Made by a program: the position numbers and the translations under genes. This document shows positions 1 through 8,687 of a stretch of DNA of 21,136 nt, one piece after another; positions within the stretch are counted from its first letter, which is position 1; each line of letters starts with the position of its first letter. This stretch comes from Gnetum montanum (Eukaryota > Streptophyta > Gnetopsida > Gnetales > Gnetaceae). The stretch spans positions 12,621-33,756 of the forward strand of contig MNCI01003914.1 of NCBI GenBank assembly GCA_015680685.1, given 5' to 3'. The notes beneath the pieces were generated by a model. It saw nothing but the letters and a program-made list of their open reading frames with translations. It was not told the origin of the DNA and ran no database searches.

Positions 1-60
1 GTTTGGTGGAGAGGGGAGGGGGCGGGGTGGGAAATGGAGGGGGGAGGAGGGGGAGGGGAT
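1..60 (+). repeat. G-rich low-complexity tract
   Basis: This stretch is almost pure purine on the + strand, with many runs of three to six G separated by one or two bases. It fits the usual pattern for intramolecular G-quadruplex formation. It ends abruptly at the AT-rich DNA that follows. No gene is linked to it. It could be a decayed polypurine tract or an expanded simple repeat whose left part lies outside the window. Confidence 0.75.
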
Positions 61-433
61 GCATTGCATGATATAAGCAAAAATTTGAAAATTTAAGCAA
101 AAAATTCCTAGAACTGGAAGATACTATAAAGAGTAAGTATAAGGAGATAATAAGAACCTTAAAGTTAATCAATTAAACTAAGGATAGAAAGATTTAGATA
201 ATACTCTTAATAAACCATATCAACTATTTTAGGCCATAATAAGTAAGGAAAATGATAGAAGATCATAAGTAACTAAAAGATATAACACCTAAGGGATTCC
301 TTTTTGATAATTTTTATGACTCTGTAATCATAATATGATAAGACCTTGATCTAATCAAGGGTATAAGCAAGTTAAAGGACTATTAATAATTAATATGAAC
401 ACCCTAATAATTTCAAACCCTTGTTGATTACAA
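61..433 (+). other. Copy 0 region upstream of ORF2
   Basis: AT-rich DNA with no supported gene. By position and short matches it corresponds to the segment just upstream of ORF2 in copies A and E: a TCAAGGGTA block near 356-363, then GTATAA, CTAATAA and TTACAA immediately before the ATG at 434. The intron-like block seen in A, D and E is therefore probably here too, but decayed. The part before about 340 could not be matched to anything else in the window. Confidence 0.45.
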
Positions 434-1011
434 ATGATCCTAAAGAGGTTACCAAAAGAAGAACCTTCACAACATGAGAGCAAAAGAGTAAGAGGCCATA
501 GGAGAGGCCAAGCAGAGGAACAAATCCCATAAGCAGAACACGTAGAGAAGGAGGCTTAATCATATAGCATTCATCAAGAAACTCCTACTACATAGCACTT
601 AGCCCAAGGAGAGGTAGAAATTCCACAAGAACCTAAGCAAGGACAGTGTCTCATTCTATCACGAATTTCCTCCAAGCCATCCAAGAAGATCAATAATGTC
701 CACGACCATTATGGAACTAAATTTTGATCCCTTTATAGAATTTTCTCCAGAAGCAGTGAAAACACAACTCCAAGCATCTCCATTATGGTCCACACTAACC
801 AACAGTGGTGAATGGAACTTAGGAGAAACCTACCAACTCTAGCATAATAAATAGGCTAATGCTATAGTGAAACTTGAAGGAGTCTCTATGCCATACTAAG
901 TAGAGAAGACATATTGACAAAGAAGACAAGGATAGAAGAGGAAAAACTTTCTTGAAGCTTGACAACAAAGGGAAGAAGCCAATGGAAAAGCCACCACTAC
1001 CTAAAATATGA
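434..1011 (+). pseudogene. ORF2 remnant of copy 0 (unknown function)
   Basis: A broken copy of the second ORF of this retroelement family. The frame opens at ATG 434 with a basic N-terminus (KRLPK, KRVRGHRRGQ) that matches the KRPRRGRGQ stretch of copies A and E. In-frame stops appear within about 40 codons. A conserved core follows near 700-850, with motifs ELNF, EFSPEAV, SPLW and LGETYQ, recovered only by changing frame. The C-terminus (KKPMEKPPLPKI then stop at 1009-1011) matches copy E (KTPMEEPLSL). At about 190 codons it is shorter than A and lacks A's middle part, so an internal deletion is likely. No function is recognised. It belongs to an element lying upstream of LTR1 on the same strand. 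Confidence 0.6.
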
Positions 1012-1202
1012 ACTACATCAAGCTACTTTAAATTTTATTTTTGTTTTGTTTTGTTTTGTTTTTTTGTACACACAACTATGACACTCAAAATTAGTCAGTA
1101 GTTAGCATTAGTCAATAATCCCATCATTCCCAATTTTTTGTAAAGAAAGCTTGGTCATATCCTATTAACTCGAGCACAAGTTCTTACTTAGTCATGGGGG
1201 TA
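1012..1202 (+). other. 3' untranslated region and polypurine tract of copy 0
   Basis: Contains the block GTCAATAATCCCATC near 1110, also found before LTR2 (about 7480), and on the - strand beside LTR4 (about 15050). Near 1168 comes a stretch reading NSSTSS, matching NSRTSF at the same place in D. The tract ATGGGGGTA at 1194-1202 directly abuts the TGAT start of LTR1, as expected for the plus-strand primer site of a retrotransposon. This marks LTR1 as the 3' LTR of an upstream element. Confidence 0.75.
1033..1066 (+). repeat. (TTTTG)n-like microsatellite
   Basis: A short run of T4-7 blocks separated by single G residues, in the 3' untranslated part of copy 0 just after the ORF2 stop. Confidence 0.8.
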
Positions 1203-1334
1203 TGATAAAGCGTCGATTGGCTACATTGACATAGCCATGTCAAGGTAGATGCCTCAACGTAGCCATTTGTGAAAAAGTTAATTTTTGGTTTACCAATGAT
1301 ATTGAAGTTATCATATCATATCTACAATGTTGTA

Positions 1335-1537
1335 GATGCGATATCATATCCCATAATACATTATCATATCAATGATATCGCAAGATGCATGCCTACCTAT
1401 AAATATAACACTTGGGCACACAATCTGAAGAACTTTCATTCCACCCTAATGAATCATGGTTTGCCAGACGTGATATCACAACCTGGGTAACGATATCGAA
1501 TACACGATATCATGATTCCTATGTAGGCCTATAAATA
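1335..1537 (+). promoter_or_regulatory. Duplicated U3 promoter of LTR1
   Basis: Two TATAAATA boxes occur at 1398-1405 and 1530-1537. Each is followed by a similar downstream sequence (CACTTGGGCACA and TATTCGGGTGCA) and preceded by GATATC motifs near 1340, 1373, 1470, 1491 and 1505. The other LTRs have one TATA box, so this looks like an internal duplication of about 130 bp. Confidence 0.65.
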
Positions 1538-1711
1538 CAATATTCGGGTGCATAGGAAGAAGTTTTTTTTGTGAAGTCTTAGGATAGAGTCTTTTTGTTA
1601 ATTTTTTAATTATTTTTCATTCTTTCCCTAGTGCATGCCTGCAGTGTGATGATTGTAATTGTATGGAACCTTTCTTCGAGTGTAACGTACTTGGACATGC
1701 ACACAATCGGC

Positions 1712-1717
1712 AATAAA
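1712..1717 (+). terminator. Poly(A) signal of LTR1
   Basis: AATAAA followed by GA, at the place where LTR2 (7879-7884), LTR3 (11064-11069), LTR4 (- strand, 14738-14743) and LTR5 (- strand, 18750-18755) also have AATAAAGA. It is the likely 3'-end processing signal in R. Confidence 0.7.
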
Positions 1718-2289
1718 GATTGAGATTACTCCATCATTACAGAATTCACTTAGCTTTTAATTACTTTAATTGTTAATTATTTATTTATTGTTGTCTTTTT
1801 AGTTCACATTTCCTTTATTGTCATTTACACTTCTTGTTGATTAATGCGAAATGAGTACGACTTAATCACAAACATTTAAGTGTAACTACTTGGTGACCCA
1901 GTAGTGTATCTAGGAGTGCTCAAGTAATGTGCGCTTGGTAATCCCAAAAGTAGTACATGAGGTCCAAGATGCACACGGATGATTAAGGATGGATACTCAT
2001 CACACTTAGGCTAGTTTAGATTTTTCTTTTTATTGTCTATTAGCTTAAGTCAAGATTATTTTCCATCATCTCTAGGAGTAGCATTAGTTTAGGATCCCAT
2101 CATTCACCTCACTCTAGACTAAACCATACATGACAAAGTAAATACTAGTCTAGGTGGGAAGATAGTGAACTGTGATCAACATGTAACTATCTAGATACCA
2201 CAACTAGTTTGTTTGCAGAGTTCGACCGAATCGTGTGTACATGCTCATATTCATATGGTTGAGTGTAGGGGTATCTTACCACTCATCAT

Positions 2290-2307
2290 TGGCACCATTG
2301 CCAGGGA
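2290..2307 (+). other. Primer-binding site, tRNA-Asp type
   Basis: TGGCACCATTGCCAGGGA lies one base after the LTR1 end. The reverse complement of the plant tRNA-Asp(GUC) 3' end, recalled as TGGCGCCGTTGCCGGGGA, matches at 15 of 18 positions. The three differences are all G to A within CpG, the signature of methylated-cytosine decay. Plant Tat/Athila-side Ty3/gypsy elements are known to use this primer. Confidence 0.88.
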
Positions 2308-2368
2308 TAGTGCTAGTTATTTAGATTAGTTACATCATCCAANACACCCTAATGCTACTCAAAGACTC

Positions 2369-4537
2369 TTGTCATCCAACTCTGACACCTCTAGTAAGGA
2401 TGAGATATCCCATAGAATGAGGGGGCTTGTAAGGCCTAGGACCTTCTCAATGGTTAATAGGAATTTATCTGGGGATGATTGGGAGACATACAAAAGTCAT
2501 GATAAGTCTTCTAGTTCTTTCTCTTCCTCTACTCCTTCAACGTCAGGTTGTGACATGGATGACCATTTTTAAGGGATCAACGTAGAAATAGAAATTGAAC
2601 CCATAGGCAAAGCTAGGAATGCCAACATGCACAACGACAACATCATCCCAACTCACAAATTCATAACCTACCTAGTGACGATGAACCCCTGCTGGCCACT
2701 AAGAGCCTAATACATATACAAGAGGCTATTCAAATATCTCATGGGCATCATAAGGAAAGCCATCTACGTAGACTTAATTTAAATAACTTTCCCAAATATT
2801 TAGGAGGCTATGATTTAGATTCGCAACATCATTTATAAGTCTTCCATGATGCCTGTGTATGGAACAATATTGATAATGAGTGGCAAAGACTTAAGCTCTT
2901 TCCTATGACACTCCTTGGCCAAGAAAAAGTATGGTATAGGTCCTTAAAGCCAAAATTGATTCATAGTTGGCCGACAATGATGGAACTCTTCACTAAAAGA
3001 TATCAAACCTATGCAAGAGTGTTAGCCTTAAGGAGACAAATCCAAGAGTGGAAATAAGGGTAACATGAAACCTTGGACATGGCCTTAGAAAGATATTATT
3101 CATTGTTAAACAATTTCCCAGGCCATGGGTTCTCTGAGGAAAGGCTAATGTATCACATCATGGATGGGCTTTGTAATGAAACAAGGGAGACCCTAGGGAT
3201 GTATGACCCAGGTCAACTATATGAACTATGAATCCACCAATTCCAAGAGCTTTATGTGGGTAGAAAAAGAAGAAGGAGAACTAACTAAATGGGATAATGT
3301 TGAAAGCTCTCAACAGGACCAAAATCTCAAAATAGTACGGGTCCATAATCATAAAGAGGAGAAATCAACTCACCTCAAGGAGGTGGAATCATCTTTGCCA
3401 GTACTACAATCACTAGATGAAATTGAGGCAAAGATCAATAAGATGACGGAATGGGTACATGAAAAATGCAAAGAATATGCCAACATTATTAGATGTGGAA
3501 CCATGCCAAACTAAGAAACAAGACTGAACACTAATCGATAATCAGAAAGAAGGGTTGAAGGAAATAAGGATAGGAGTTAAACTATGAATCATATGTATTA
3601 ATGTGACATTTGCTTATACAATAACCCTAAAGGCCAATGCCCAATCTTATCACATTTACATGAGCATTGGGGAGGAATGTTACATCCATATTTCGTACAG
3701 AAATACTAGGTTTAACCATAGTGGCAAAAACCCCAGTTGTGGGGGAGGCCACCGTCAAACTGGTCATACCCTTCATACCATCCGAACCCAAGTGCTTATT
3801 ATGTTCAGCATTATGTTTCCCCAACTATGTCAACATCCTCTATTTCACCACATCGTTATCATTTTCCTAAGTACTATCAACCCATGTCCTCTCCAACAAG
3901 ATCACCACCTCATGTCCCTTGCACTTCTTCTCACCCTCAATATTCTCAACATTCACCTCCTTCTACCTCGCCAAAAGGTTTTGCACCACAGCACCAACCC
4001 ACGAACATTACTTGTGCTACTACTATCAACAACAATGGAGGTCCTCCACAATGGTAAAAGCATCCTTTCTTTAGGCATGACCATAAAAAGAGATAGCACA
4101 GTTCCGAAACCACTGTATCCTCCAACTCAACACAAGTTCAAGGCTATGATGCATCTACCTCCTTGAACTCAATGCCTCTTATTACTCTATCTAGGCCATC
4201 AATTAACACTCCAACAACCATGTGGCCCAATGAACATAACCACACAGGGAGACATATCGATCCTTGCATACCATCTTACGGTCATGGGTGCCATAGTGGG
4301 TCAACTCCTTATCACATGACCACATCTTATAATTTGCCCCACTATGCCTACTTTAAGCTAGTGTGTGAACCCCAATTTTGGTACATTCCTGCCACCACAC
4401 TAAGAGACACCCAATGGTTTGGATATGACCAGACCCCAATATTTCCAACATGCATGGATCCAAACTATCCATTAATTCTTGTCATGATCAAAATTTTAGT
4501 TATGGGGGATATCATCCATTTTAACAAGCAGAATTAG
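2369..4537 (+). pseudogene. gag: gag pseudogene of element A
   Basis: Decayed capsid/nucleocapsid gene. The first codon is now TTG; element C has ATG at the equivalent place, so the start was probably lost. In order: a serine-rich N-terminus (2369-2572); a frameshift near 2570; an Arg/His-rich stretch; DDEPLLA near 2676; a Retrotrans_gag-like core at about 2790-3220 (motifs FHDAC, VWYRSL, SWPTMMELF, ERYYSLL, MDGL, TRETL); an acidic/basic helical linker (3203-3514); a variant knuckle CDICLYNNPKGQCP from 3602; then a Pro/Tyr/His/Ser-rich tail ending SYGG... and the stop at 4535-4537. Several in-frame stops and frameshifts make it non-functional. The nucleocapsid motif is not a standard CX2CX4HX4C zinc knuckle. 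The core is confident; the exact ends are less so. An ambiguous base (N) lies at 2343, just upstream. Confidence 0.82.
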
Positions 4538-5876
4538 TAAATATTTTTCCTTTTCTTTGATTTTACAATTTTTTGTTTTCCAATTTTTCATTTCTAATTT
4601 GTTATTTTTTTCTTTTTGAGGGTAATCTCATCAGTGAATAAAATACTCATGTGACTCGTCGGTTGAGGTGTTGTTCTATGCTATCAAGCCTCAAGTGATT
4701 AATTATTTGGATAGTGAGCCCACAACATCCACCCACCCATTCTATTAATAAGGGGTTCTACTCTAGGTACAATGATATTCTTGTCATCATTAAAACTTAA
4801 AGTAATTTTGTGCTTATTATGCCCAGAGTGAAAAATGATGGACTAAGAGGGAATGGCCAGGGTGTGACCTCAAGGGGACTTATGGATTCCTTTGGTGACA
4901 TCTATAGGTGCTATCATGTAGCCTGGTTATAATAAAATCCTTGTAGATCTAACAACAAATGGAAGTAAGAGTAATAAAGGTACTTAATAAAGAACCTCAA
5001 TGCTATTCTGGGCATCCAACTAGACAGACATGCACCCATGCCTGAAGGTTGGTGGCTTCTCTAGATCACTTTTGGGAAAGACAAAGTGCAAAAGCAGCCA
5101 GACAAGAAAGAAAAATGAAGAGAAGAAAAGAAAAACCAGCAAAGAAAATATCAAAGAAGAATGTGCTGCAAAGAAATCCCAAATCACTCCTCCCTTGGAC
5201 AAAATGGCAAGTGATTGTATGCCTTATTATTATGCTACTCTTATGGTTGTCTATCAGTGAATGAAACCATGCGATGTCACTGATCAGAGAAATGGACTTG
5301 GCCTTGATCTTGGAGCAACATGCTAATGACACATTAATCATGCCCTACACTCAGGATTCATTGTGCTAGGGTTAGTTACCTCACATCCTGATCTCTGCAA
5401 TCCCTTCTATGATTCATTTCATCTCGTTGTCCATGTATTTTTGACTTGTGTCTTGTATTGCATAGAATTCATACCTCATTGCAGTGGTATTTACATGTGT
5501 GTATTTTGATGCACTAGTGCAGATTACATTCAACCCTTTTAGTGCCTATGGCCTCTTTAAGGTGTGGTTATGTAAGGGCATGATAGGTAGGAACTTGCTT
5601 TGGGGAGGATCCACTTGCATAACTTTTGTAATTTACACTCATTACACATCATCATCATTGCCTGAAGGATATTATCAAGGGTAAGTGACCTTAAAAATGC
5701 TAAAATTTTTTGCCAAATTAATTTTATTTTTTCACCTAGACCATGAAAATTATTTTTTGGAGTCACCTAATCAAAATGGGGCCCAATATCAAAACTTTTA
5801 GGGCAATTTTCATGAAAATTTCTAACTTTGAAATCACACTAAGCAAGAAATGAATTTATTAAGGGCAAGGAGTAAG
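4538..5876 (+). other. Middle region of element A, no gene supported
   Basis: Starts with a T-rich tract (4541-4618), also present after the gag stop in D as an A-rich tract on the + strand. Two later parts have counterparts elsewhere: 4715-4900 matches D (GGGTGTGACCTCAAGG block), and 5305-5660 matches copy E over its full length on the - strand (21136 to 20780), including GCTTTGGGGAGGA near 5599, which D also has. A good 5' splice site, AAGG/GTAAGT, lies near 5676-5685. The lysine-rich open frame at 5030-5260 is not seen in D and is not called a gene. Confidence 0.6.
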
Positions 5877-5932
5877 GTATTAATCTAATTTTGTAAATAA
5901 CCTTACTAATAATCAGTTCTGTGTGATCGCAA
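5877..5932 (+). other. Candidate mini-intron before ORF2, element A
   Basis: A 56-nt block from AAG/GTAT to GATCGCAA directly before the ORF2 ATG. It contains TACTAAT at 5904-5910, about 24 nt from the end, a good branch-point match. Copies D and E have the same layout (60 and 55 nt) and end in CAG and TAG. In A the last base is A instead of G, so its acceptor is dead if it was ever used. Confidence 0.5.
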
Positions 5933-7009
5933 ATGGCCCCTAAACAAGGACAATGAGGAGGACCCTCTCAGGGTGCATCCAAACGGCCAAGGAGAGGTAG
6001 AGGTCAAACGCCTCCTGAAGAACATGCAGAGCAGGAGGCACAATCATTCAACATTCATCAAGAACCTCCTGTTACTGTGCAATCTGGTAGGGCACCTGAA
6101 CAGGGACAACATCTCACGTTGTCTCTGGAATGTGTTTAGGTTATTTGTGAAAGGTCCACTTTAGCAATTATGATTGTGGAACTCAATTTTGAACTTTTCA
6201 TTGAATTTTCCCCTAAGGCAATTAGAGACCAACTTAAAGGGTCTCCACTGTGGCCTATTCTCTTCGAGAGTGGTGATTGGTACCTAGGGGAGACGTACCA
6301 ATTTTGGCACAACAAGGAAGAAGGCACCACCATTGATGTAGTGGGATTTTTGTTGATTTCTCTACCAAGGCCATTTCGAAGGTGTTGAATCTTCCAAACA
6401 TAGGGCCTAAGGTTGCTCACCTATGCACTCACTCTAAGGCGGATGTGTGCAAGATATGGTTAAAAATGGCATACAGAAAGGAGGATAAATCATATGGAGA
6501 GCTCACACTTGAAGAGAGGATCTACTTCAAAATTGGAACATATCACATTTTCCCAACAAAAGGGATTGAACAGAATTTCCACCTATGCAACTAGAGGAAG
6601 TGCCATCTTGATGGGCAAGGTTGATGCCAACCTAGCCCATCTATATCTCACAAAAATTTTAAGGTGATTTTAAGAACGTAAGACAAGGAAGTTTGCATTG
6701 CATGTTCTCTACCTAATCAGGAAGCTATGTTGATGTGCTGGAATTCTGGGATACACCAATGACATCCCTAGGAAGGCTCAAAATGCCTCATTGCCTGAAC
6801 TACTAAAGCCACCAATCCTAAGGAAAAATACTGATGAGACATTGGAGCCTGAGCAAGAATAGACAGTGGGGCCCATTGCACCTCAAACTGCAGGGCCTAG
6901 CCAATTTCCAGACACAAGGCCCAGTCCAATTGTGTGCCCCATCGATGACATCCAATTATGTGCATCTTCACAATGTTTTTCAATGAAATCCTCTTTTTTG
7001 TTGTTGTGA
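5933..7009 (+). pseudogene. ORF2 of element A, longest copy, unknown function
   Basis: Starts at the ATG after the candidate intron. The N-terminus reads MAPKQGQ, then a stop (5954-5956), then a basic patch KRPRRGRGQ and a Gln/Glu-rich stretch. After a second stop near 6137 comes the conserved core, clean from 6170 to 6388: ELNFELFIEFSPKAIRDQL, SPLWPIL, SGDWYLGETYQFWHNKEEG. A frameshift near 6370 leads to VLNLPNIGPKVAHLC and LTLEERIYFKIGTYHIFPTKG (to about 6590). Another shift gives ILMGKVDANLAHLYLTKIL and KFALHVLYLIRKLC (about 6610-6730), then a Pro-rich tail ending at 7007-7009. The 'ILxGK...LxxLIxxLC' spacing faintly recalls the 'putative plant transposon protein' domain (PF20167, as I remember it). 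That link is tentative. No catalytic motif, signal peptide or membrane segment is visible. Confidence 0.62.
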
Positions 7010-7572
7010 ATTCTTTAACCCTTTTAAAGCATTTCATCACATTTGGGTTTCTTAGAATTTAATAATGGATCACTTATCCATTTCACCCCATTTTGTAGTC
7101 TTCCTACTAATGCTATTAAAAGAATCAATTCACTATAATCACAACCTAGCCAAGTGTAACTGTCAACGAGACAAGGTACCTAAAAGTTATAAGTTACACA
7201 TTGCATACTAATTTGTGATTTTGTTATGATAGCAATTGAAAGAAAGGAATGGAGGTAGGACTACCATCACTAAGGAATAAGCAGTAGCATCATGCAATGA
7301 GGCCCTTCATGATCATTGAATCTTCTCTCTTATTCTTTAGCAACCAAAGAAGTTGGATGTCAATTCTAGCTAGGGTGTTCAATTCTATTGTTATGAATAC
7401 CCAATTTTGTAAAAGATTGTAAATACATACACTTGGGCACTTAGAATTTGTTTGTTTCATCTAAGTTAGTTTACATGTCAGTCAATAATCCCATACCTTC
7501 TCAATACTTTGTAAGGGACTTGTTCCTTCTTTTTTTCACTAGAGGACGAGTTTTTATTCAGTCATGGAGGTA
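7010..7572 (+). other. 3' untranslated region and polypurine tract of element A
   Basis: No gene seen. The last 100 bp carry the family 3' end: GTCAATAATCCCATACC near 7473, then AGAGGACGAGTTTTTATTCAGTC, then ATGGAGGTA directly against the TGATGAAG start of LTR2. The polypurine tract differs from that of LTR1 by one G-to-A change. Confidence 0.72.
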
Positions 7573-8464
7573 TGATGAAGTGTATTTTTTCTAGCTCTAA
7601 TATCGAATATCTGATATCAAAGCCCTGATATCATATACCTAATATTGAAGACCAAGAAGCGAAGTCTAATATCCAATATCATAGGATGTGTGTCAGCCTA
7701 TAAATATAACACTTGGGTGCATGGTTTTAGAGTCATATTAGTCATAGTGTAGTAGAGCTCTTGCAGTTTTTTCTTCACCAGAGTTAGAAGATTTTCCCAA
7801 GTATCCATAGTAGGATTCATTGAGTGTATAAATCTTTATTTAAGCATTTTTATACCTGAGCATGACAATGTGTGCAATAATAAAGACAAGCTTTCTGATA
7901 AATCTTATAGTATTTTGGCTAGATCAATTATTTTCTTCATGCATTTAATGTTTTCATCAATTTTATTTAATGATTTTAAATAATTAAGATAAATTAAGTT
8001 AGATTAAATAGAGATTAATTAAGCACATAAATACAACCACTTCAAGCATGTGCATGACTTTGGGTAATCCCAATAACACTTAATGTTTGGTAACCTAGCA
8101 GTGTTATATGTGTTCAGAATGTGTATAGAAAGTGGGATCAAATGCTTATGTTAGGATTAGTTAGACCTTGGTTAGTTAGTTAGATTAAATTAGAAATTAA
8201 ATTACCTCATTCCTTTCATCCTTTATTTTAAGCACCCAAAACATAAAACATAAAAAATAATAAAAATCATATGCCTCGATTACACTTAACCATACCTTTA
8301 CATATCACAAGTATAATTGGGAAGACAACAAATGTCTATTAGGGCAAGTTCACTTCCTAGAGGCTAATGTGCCAGAAGACAAAAGGTTCAAAAAATTTGA
8401 CCGGATCGTGCATGAACACTTAGTGATTCGTATGGTTAAGCATAGGGGTACTCGCCACTCATCA
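7573..8464 (+). repeat. LTR2 (subfamily 2)
   Basis: An 892-bp LTR beginning TGATGAAG and ending CCACTCATCA. It has several ATATC/GATATC motifs (7601-7672), TATAAATA at 7699-7706 and AATAAA at 7879-7884. From the promoter on it matches LTR3 (motifs CTTGCAGTTTTTTCTTCACC, CCATAGTAGGA, AATAAAGACAAG, and a shared 3' third with TTACACTTAACCATAC) better than LTR1. The base after the end does not continue into a clear PBS: CTAAGAGTAATCAGGG is only a poor match. Confidence 0.85.
7601..7706 (+). promoter_or_regulatory. U3 promoter of LTR2
   Basis: Four or more ATATC/GATATC motifs lie within 75 bp upstream of the TATAAATA box at 7699-7706, followed by ACACTTGGGTGCA, the same sequence that follows the first TATA box of LTR1. 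Confidence 0.6.
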
Positions 8465-8494
8465 CTAAGAGTAATCAGGGCCAAACAACATTAA

Positions 8495-8687
8495 TTATCA
8501 TATGCCTCACTTTGGACTAAACCATACGTGACAAATCTACCACTAGTCCAAGTGGGAAGATAGCATCCTATGATCAATGCTTCACAATCTAGATGCCACA
8601 ACTAGTCCCATCCACAGAATTCAACCAGATCATGCATGAATGCTTGTGATTCATATGGTTGAGCATAAGGGTACCTACCGCTCATCA
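8495..8687 (+). repeat. Partial LTR 3' end, subfamily 1
   Basis: About 190 bp matching the last part of LTR1: TGGACTAAACCATACGTGACA, CTAGTCCAAGTGGGAAGATAG, CTAGATGCCACAACTAG, ending CCGCTCATCA. It lies 30 bp after LTR2, whose own 3' third is of the other subfamily. Both begin ATCATATGCCTC. It is therefore an extra, truncated LTR end with no U3 or R and no PBS after it. Confidence 0.75.

Larger units (their letters stand above)
1203..2288 (+). repeat. LTR1, shared between copy 0 and element A
   Basis: A 1086-bp LTR beginning TGATAAAG and ending ACTCATCA, so it has TG...CA ends. A polypurine tract lies on its left and a tRNA-Asp-type PBS one base to its right. U3 holds several GATATC motifs and two TATA boxes, R holds AATAAA at 1712-1717, and U5 holds paired TTGGTRAYCC-type motifs near 1891-1950. 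The last 180 bp, from the CCTCACTCTAGACTAAACC block, closely match LTR5 on the other strand. It is longer than the other LTRs because the promoter segment appears duplicated. Confidence 0.9.
1203..8464 (+). mobile_element. Element A: non-autonomous Ty3/gypsy-like LTR retrotransposon
   Basis: Order: LTR1, PBS, gag, non-coding middle, candidate intron, ORF2, polypurine tract, LTR2. From the gag stop to LTR2 (about 3 kb) I found no reverse transcriptase, RNase H, integrase or protease motif in any frame, so the element appears to lack pol. This resembles the described TR-GAG class of plant elements, with an added ORF. The two flanking LTRs differ in length (1086 and 892 bp) and belong to different subfamilies, which is not expected for one insertion and points to later recombination. 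It is dead: every reading frame is broken. Confidence 0.8.

Noticed and set aside
3603-4166. 187-codon open frame in the gag tail
   Set aside because: It is out of frame with the knuckle and Pro-rich tail shared with element D. It exists only because the real frame is rich in TCA/CAC/CCT-type codons.
5030-5260. Lysine/glutamate-rich 76-codon frame in the middle of element A
   Set aside because: The composition comes from an AAG/AAA-rich stretch. No counterpart was found in the collinear part of D, and the matching part of E lies outside the window.
5933-7009. ORF2 as a retroviral-type envelope gene
   Set aside because: Its position and candidate splicing fit, but there is no signal peptide, transmembrane segment or glycoprotein-like cysteine pattern.
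4538-7572. A hidden pol gene in element A
   Set aside because: I looked for reverse transcriptase (YxDD), protease (DTGA/DSGA) and integrase (HHCC, DDE) motifs across the frames and found none in a plausible context. Detection was by eye, so very decayed traces could be missed.
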